Part shown: one piece after another, positions 59,077 to 64,000 of the stretch
Position numbering within the stretch: position 1 is the first letter of the stretch
Layout of the letters: every line of letters begins with the position of its first letter
Source: Branchiostoma floridae
Taxonomy: Eukaryota; Chordata; Leptocardii; Amphioxiformes; Branchiostomatidae
DNA length: 64,000 bases
Direction: 5' to 3'
NCBI RefSeq assembly: GCF_000003815.2
Contig: NC_049995.1
Location: 15,018,976-15,082,975 of the forward strand
The notes under the pieces: model-generated
Databases searched by the model: none
Seen by the model: the letters and a program-made list of their open reading frames with translations, nothing else
Told to the model about the DNA's origin: nothing
Program-made: the position numbers and the translations under genes

Positions 59077-59786
59077 CATCGTCGTCGACGTCCCAGACAA
59101 CGGCATTATAAACGGTCCATCACTCAGACACCTTCCTACAAAATAACGCCTGGGACTAATACATCAGTCTGGTTTATAACTAGCTTGGTATAAATTAATT
59201 ATGAATTAGTTGTAAATTATCTATGAATTTTCTATTAATTCTAATGCACGGTCACGACCTACTGCCGATGATAACACTCGTGTATGTATCTTATTTATTT
59301 GTTGCTATGGAACATGACCATGTTCTTAAGATCAATGAATCGAGAAAGACATCTAGACATAACAATTTTATGTATGGCAATATAAAATAGATCTATGTAG
59401 AAATTTAGTCAAATATATTCTTTTGTTACTTAGCTTGTTATGAGAAGTTGATTTTATTATAGGGGAGGAGGTCTTAGCTCAAAAGCTACATTACACTTTT
59501 CCCCCCTCATGCACCTTTTAATGTATGCATTATGTTTTATGTATAATAAAGTTATCCCTGTACAAATAAATAAGAATAGAAAAATATCCAGCTGTTTTTC
59601 CAGGTCTGGAGACTTGTACGTGCTGTACGTGTGCTTACCGATGAATAAGGCTTTACCCAATAAGGTCAGTATAACCCATTTATTATTGTTAAATAAGGTC
59701 AGTATAACCTATCTATCGTTGTTCTGCTGTAAGAAGACAGATGGTGAATCGGTTAATAGTGCTTTGGTAACTGTTACGCTAGTTCA

Positions 59787-59984
59787 CCTTTATCCGAGGG
59801 GTCACCCTTTTCCGTTGTTTTGAAAAAACAGGGGATAAGGGATATCAAGCCGACGAACAGTGGTTTCAACTTGCAATATTTTCAAAATACTGCAGTTTGA
59901 ATCCACCGTCCGTGGACTTGATATCCCTAAAGGCCCCTATTTTTTAAGCAACGAATATCTATTAGGTTACCCCGCGGATAAAGG
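59787..59984. mobile_element. Foldback element upstream of GBD gene C coding exon 1
   Basis: CCTTTATCCGAGGGGTCACC mirrors the right end GGTTACCCCGCGGATAAAGG, and GGGATATCAAG mirrors CTTGATATCCC nearer the centre. Confidence 0.7.
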
Positions 59985-60111
59985 TTTTTTACTGTTATAC
60001 CAATTGTGCAGACGATATTCTTTGGTCATTTTAGAGACAGTATAAACGTATTATGGGTTTTACAATACGGTGATTCTTTTTCCCCACAGTGACAAAACGT
60101 CACAAATCAAG

Positions 60112-63100
60112 ATGGCGGAAGCAACAGAAAAATCACGCCCTCTACCGGGTGGAGCGCCGAGTGCAGTAAAGGTGAGACGGTCTTGACGGAAATAGAAGTA
60201 TGGCAAAGCCACAAAATATATGAATGATCAATGATTTTTTACCTTAATAATATATACTAAGGGTGTTATTATCTGCTCTTCTATCATCCAAACCATTACC
60301 ACAACGTGTGTACATATGTGTGTGTGCGCGCTTGATAGTGTGAGATACGAAGTAAGCATGAGGAAAAACTGACATCTTTTTCGTCCTACTTTCTTCTGTT
60401 CTAACTGCTTTATAAAGAAGAGAATATTTGTGTCCAGTTAGACATTTGTTTGTACCATATAAATAATTGATTTTTTGTGAAACGGACAGGACAAGTCGAT
60501 TACGTTTGGTAATAATACATGTATTGACAACACATACATGCTTTTGTCACCAATATTTATCCACAGTCGGAGGAAACCGACACCGTTGCCGTGAAGCTGG
60601 TGTTGGATGGGGAGATTGCGGACGATGTGGTGATCCGCGGGTCATGGGACGACTGGAGCAGAGACTGGCAGCTAGAAAGGAAGTAACGTATTAAATCACG
60701 TAAAAGACGTTTAGATATACTAGTGTGAATCATATGTGGTATAGAGGACAATGTTTCAAATACTAGTATAACAGCAAATTGTTATGCGTGAAAGCTTTTG
60801 CATGTCAATACTTCAAGCAGTGAGATTGCTTGGTAGGGAAACTCGTATTGACTAAATGCATAGTTGCTCAATTTGAGTGACACAAGCACTCACCATGAGT
60901 TTTCAGTCTCTTCGACGTTAATTAGATTTCTCCTTCAAAGCGCTGAGTTTCATGGAAACCGGAAGTACAATGACGTCAGGAGTGAATCAAAAGTGGCGGA
61001 CGTGCTTTCTTTGTATTGACACATATTTCAAATTGTGGGAGATTTCTTCTGTAGATTGCAACTTCTCCCGACTTTTACACGTTTCTATCATTCAAGATAT
61101 GCATCTAATATCGTCATATGTCTTAACGTTCCGTGTTATCATTATTTTCCCTTTCAGCAAGAAAACGTTAGAGAACCGTTTTTGCCTTGACCTGCCCTGT
61201 GGCTACTATGAGTACAAGTACAGAGGAGGAAGGAGATGGTTCTGCGACAAGTCTAAGGTATCATATAACTATTTATCGTTAGATGTCTGATGTTAGATTG
61301 CTGACGAAGAATCAGTATTTATAATCACACCGATACAAATTACTTCAAATTATTTTCAATTCACCAGTTGAAATCCCAGTCAGCCTTTGTGACAAGTAGT
61401 AAAAACCTTTCTCAGCGACTGAAAAACATGTACACGTACAACAACATTAAAAATCTCCCATTTTCACTCTCCAAGGTATATATAAGTGATAGATAATGCA
61501 AATATGTTTTAAGTGCATAATGTAGACTATAACAAATACATGAAAAAATATGATGTGGCTTTCAAACGAGTGTTATCTTCACTGTTATCTGTGAATTATG
61601 AAGCAAACACATAGAGAAATTCACACTAGTGACTTCAATTCTTGTCTCCGTTTGATTTCAAAATCTTGTTTTTCAGCCGATGGTACGAAACGCGTTCGGA
61701 ACGCATAACAATTACATGGAAGTAAAGAAAGTGCCTGAGAGTGCCAGCCCTCTCGTTCAAGGCCTGCGATCCAAAGTGGCTCATGCCAATATGAAGATAC
61801 AGAAAAAGGTGGATCTAGAAATCCTTCCTTCGGGAAAGGATAAAAAACAGGAAGAGATCGCTGTTATGGATGTAGAAAAGCAATTCCAAGATACCGACGA
61901 GTTCGAAACCCTAGAAAACGACCTAGAAGTAAAGAAAGTTTCTGACGACGTGTCTACCAATAAGGTTGCTCATGTCAGTGTAAGGATAGAAAAGAAAATT
62001 GATCTAGAAACCGTTGATATTGAAGAGCCTGGATCGAAATTAGAGTATGAAACGAAAAGGCAGGATGAAACATCTCAAGACAAAAAGAAGACACAAGAGA
62101 GCGTTGACGTAGAAATCCTTAAAGCGTCAGAATGCAGTGCACAAACCGGACAAGAAACAGAGGCCACAAAGCCTGTCCATGGTACTAAAGAGGGGTCCAC
62201 AGTCAGCGATCCAAGTCTTGCGTTAGTGCAAACGGAAAAGGATGATATTGTTTTTATCAGCAACGATAGAAAGTCTGATATCAAAGCTCTAATAGAAACA
62301 GCAAAACAAGATGTTAATGAAATGGAGGCTGCGTTATACAACATGGCGGTTCTACACGCTGACATGGTCGAATATAAAAGCGTTCTACAAACTGTCGAGA
62401 AATCAGAGGAAGAGGGTGATCTCGATGCAACAGGAAAAATTGTATCTGCTGGACGTATCCATCAAGATTTAAAGAAGAATTTGGAAGAAGAAGCTTCCAA
62501 AGAAAAAGTGCCACTATCAGAAAATGAAGGACAAACGTCAGTCACAGATTCTACCGAAAGGACTGAACAGAAAGCCTACACCGAGACATCAGAACTAGAC
62601 AAGATAACTGAAAAGCCTGTGCATCCGAGAGAAGACCTAGATTTCGCAATAATACCGCTACCGGATGAGAAAGATGATGCAACCGTACAAGACATCTGTG
62701 GAGGGTTAGACGAGAGGGTTTGCCCTGAGATGACCTCCCCGACGTCAGCAACAAGCAGCAGCAATGGTTGGATCGTTGTTGACGAGTTAGAAGACGAAGC
62801 CACACCTCATGCATCAGTACAACATGAAAGCGTTGAGGAGGTTATCCAACACGCGGATGAAATATTGGAAGAGATTTCCATAACAGAGACAACGACAGAC
62901 GAAACAATTGTGGCTACCCAAGGCATTGCTTATAAGGTTCAAGACACATGCGTTATCGAAACAACTCCGTCAGACAAAACGACTGAGAATGGTAATGAAA
63001 TGTTGAAAGAGAGTTCTACTACAGAAGCGCCATTAGACGAAACAGTTATGACTACCGAGGATGTAGTTGACAATCTTCAAGACACAGCAACCGGTGAAGC

Positions 63101-64000
63101 ACCATCTTCAGAGAACACAGTGAAGATTGCCGACATAAAGATGGTGGAGCAGATGGAAGATATGACCGCTACTGAAGCATCATCAACACTAGAGGAAAGA
63201 GTGAAAGACGTTGCTCCAGCGGTTGGAGGTACTGAAGTGAAGCTGGTGTGGAAGGGAGAGAGCAGAGGAGTTCTGTATGTACAGGGTTCATGGGACGGAT
63301 GGAGACAAGCTCATAAACTTACCAAGAGGTGAGGCCTTGTCTATATTGTAAGGCTTCTCTCTCTCCCTCTTCCCATCTCTCCTCCCTCTCTCTCCCTATC
63401 TCTTTCTCTGTATCTACATGTATCTCTATGTTACAAAATGATATAGATAGACAGATAGCTCATCCTGGACAATCAAAACAAAAATGCATGCAATGTGTTT
63501 TGTTTTTTCTTTTGCAGTGAAGGAGAGGTGCAGAGTGTTACCCTGACGTTGCCGGTGGGTCTCCACGAGTATAAGTTCCGAACTGGGAACAACTGGTTCC
63601 ATGACGAGACAAAGGTACATGTAACTTGTTCTAGTAAAGACTAGTCTTAATTGAGAAAATTTTCATTTTGAATCTGTTAATTATTCCTTTCTAAGTAAAA
63701 AAATGACACATTAAAGCTTATTAATTCAAGATTGTTTCTTACAGCCAACCATGCTGAACGCGTTTCGCACGCTCAACAACATACTTCAAGTGTCGGGAGA
63801 AACTTCTGAAGAGACTATCTCCTTAGAAGTGACCATGCCAGACGATACACTGGAAGCAACCGATCTGTGTACGAAAGAGAACAACGATTTCACAAAAGCT
63901 CCAACGTTAGCTGAAACAACAGGGGACGTTGTCTCGGCTATGGTCGTCATGGAAGACAAAATGTCCTCTCAAAAGCCTGTTTCAGACGGTGTGCATCAGA
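60112..64000 (+). CDS. GBD gene C: multi-GBD protein, 3' end outside the window
   Basis: Exons join in phase: 60112-60171, 60567-60682, 61158-61257, 61677-63328, 63518-63614, and 63745 onward, still open at the window end. Starts MAEATEKSRPLPGGAPSAVK. GBD1: DDVVIRGSWDDW, YEYKYRGGRRWFCDKSK, NAFGTHNNYMEVK. GBD2: GVLYVQGSWDGW, HEYKFRTGNNWFHDETK, NAFRTLNNILQV. Between them is a ~535-residue Glu/Lys/Thr-rich linker with weak repeats (TETTTDETIVAT, TEAPLDETVMTT). Exon boundaries and phases match gene B one for one up to the fifth exon. In GBD2 the usual FGT reads FRT: an Arg replaces Gly beside the Thr that contacts sugar in AMPK. Probably a glycogen-binding scaffold. Confidence 0.88.

Noticed and set aside
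59509-59823. 104-codon ORF before gene C
   Set aside because: AT-rich, contains a local direct repeat (AATAAGGTCAGTATAACC) and overlaps a foldback element; no splice link to the GBD exons.

Overview
The window is animal nuclear DNA from an intron-rich and very repeat-rich genome. Short exons with GT-AG introns, dense small inverted-repeat transposons, a chordate-type EEF1D with a leucine zipper, a TRPV channel and AMPK-beta-like carbohydrate-binding modules together suggest an invertebrate deuterostome. A cephalochordate (amphioxus, Branchiostoma) is my best guess; this is inference from gene style and repeat content, not a database match. All genes are on the + strand. I joined exons by matching splice sites and reading phase by eye.

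Layout. 1-1200 is a satellite built on a near-palindromic 20-mer. About 2343-13550 holds elongation factor 1-delta (EEF1D). 13713-14320 is a minisatellite, and 14.5-17.5 kb holds foldback and SINE-like repeats. 17540-28633 is a TRPV-type cation channel of 16 coding exons (about 723 aa). About 30700-38067, 41967-53250 and 55193 to beyond 64000 are three tandem genes that share an AMPK-type glycogen-binding domain (GBD, CBM48-like): one GBD in the first, three in the second (with a 1.5 kaa repetitive acidic/lysine-rich linker), and at least two in the third, which runs off the window. The spaces between genes and the long first introns are mostly MITEs, tandem repeats and simple repeats.

How the genes relate. 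EEF1D (translation elongation) and the TRPV channel (cation entry) are unrelated to each other and to the GBD cluster. The three GBD genes are clearly paralogous. They share exon layout: a short N-terminal exon, a GBD split by a phase-2 intron after the GSWDGW half, a second half ending in a Trp-containing strand, then an FGTLNN-type exon that runs on into a low-complexity tail. Two of them also appear to share a core promoter. They lack the AMPK-beta C-terminal alpha/gamma-binding region, so they are probably glycogen-binding scaffolds rather than AMPK subunits.

The most striking pattern is repeated local duplication of exon edges. In the TRPV gene one exon tail is present in 14 extra, almost entirely in-frame copies arranged as a higher-order repeat, the pore exon start is triplicated, and the terminal exon is triplicated. 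Similar partial exon copies occur in EEF1D and in the large GBD gene.
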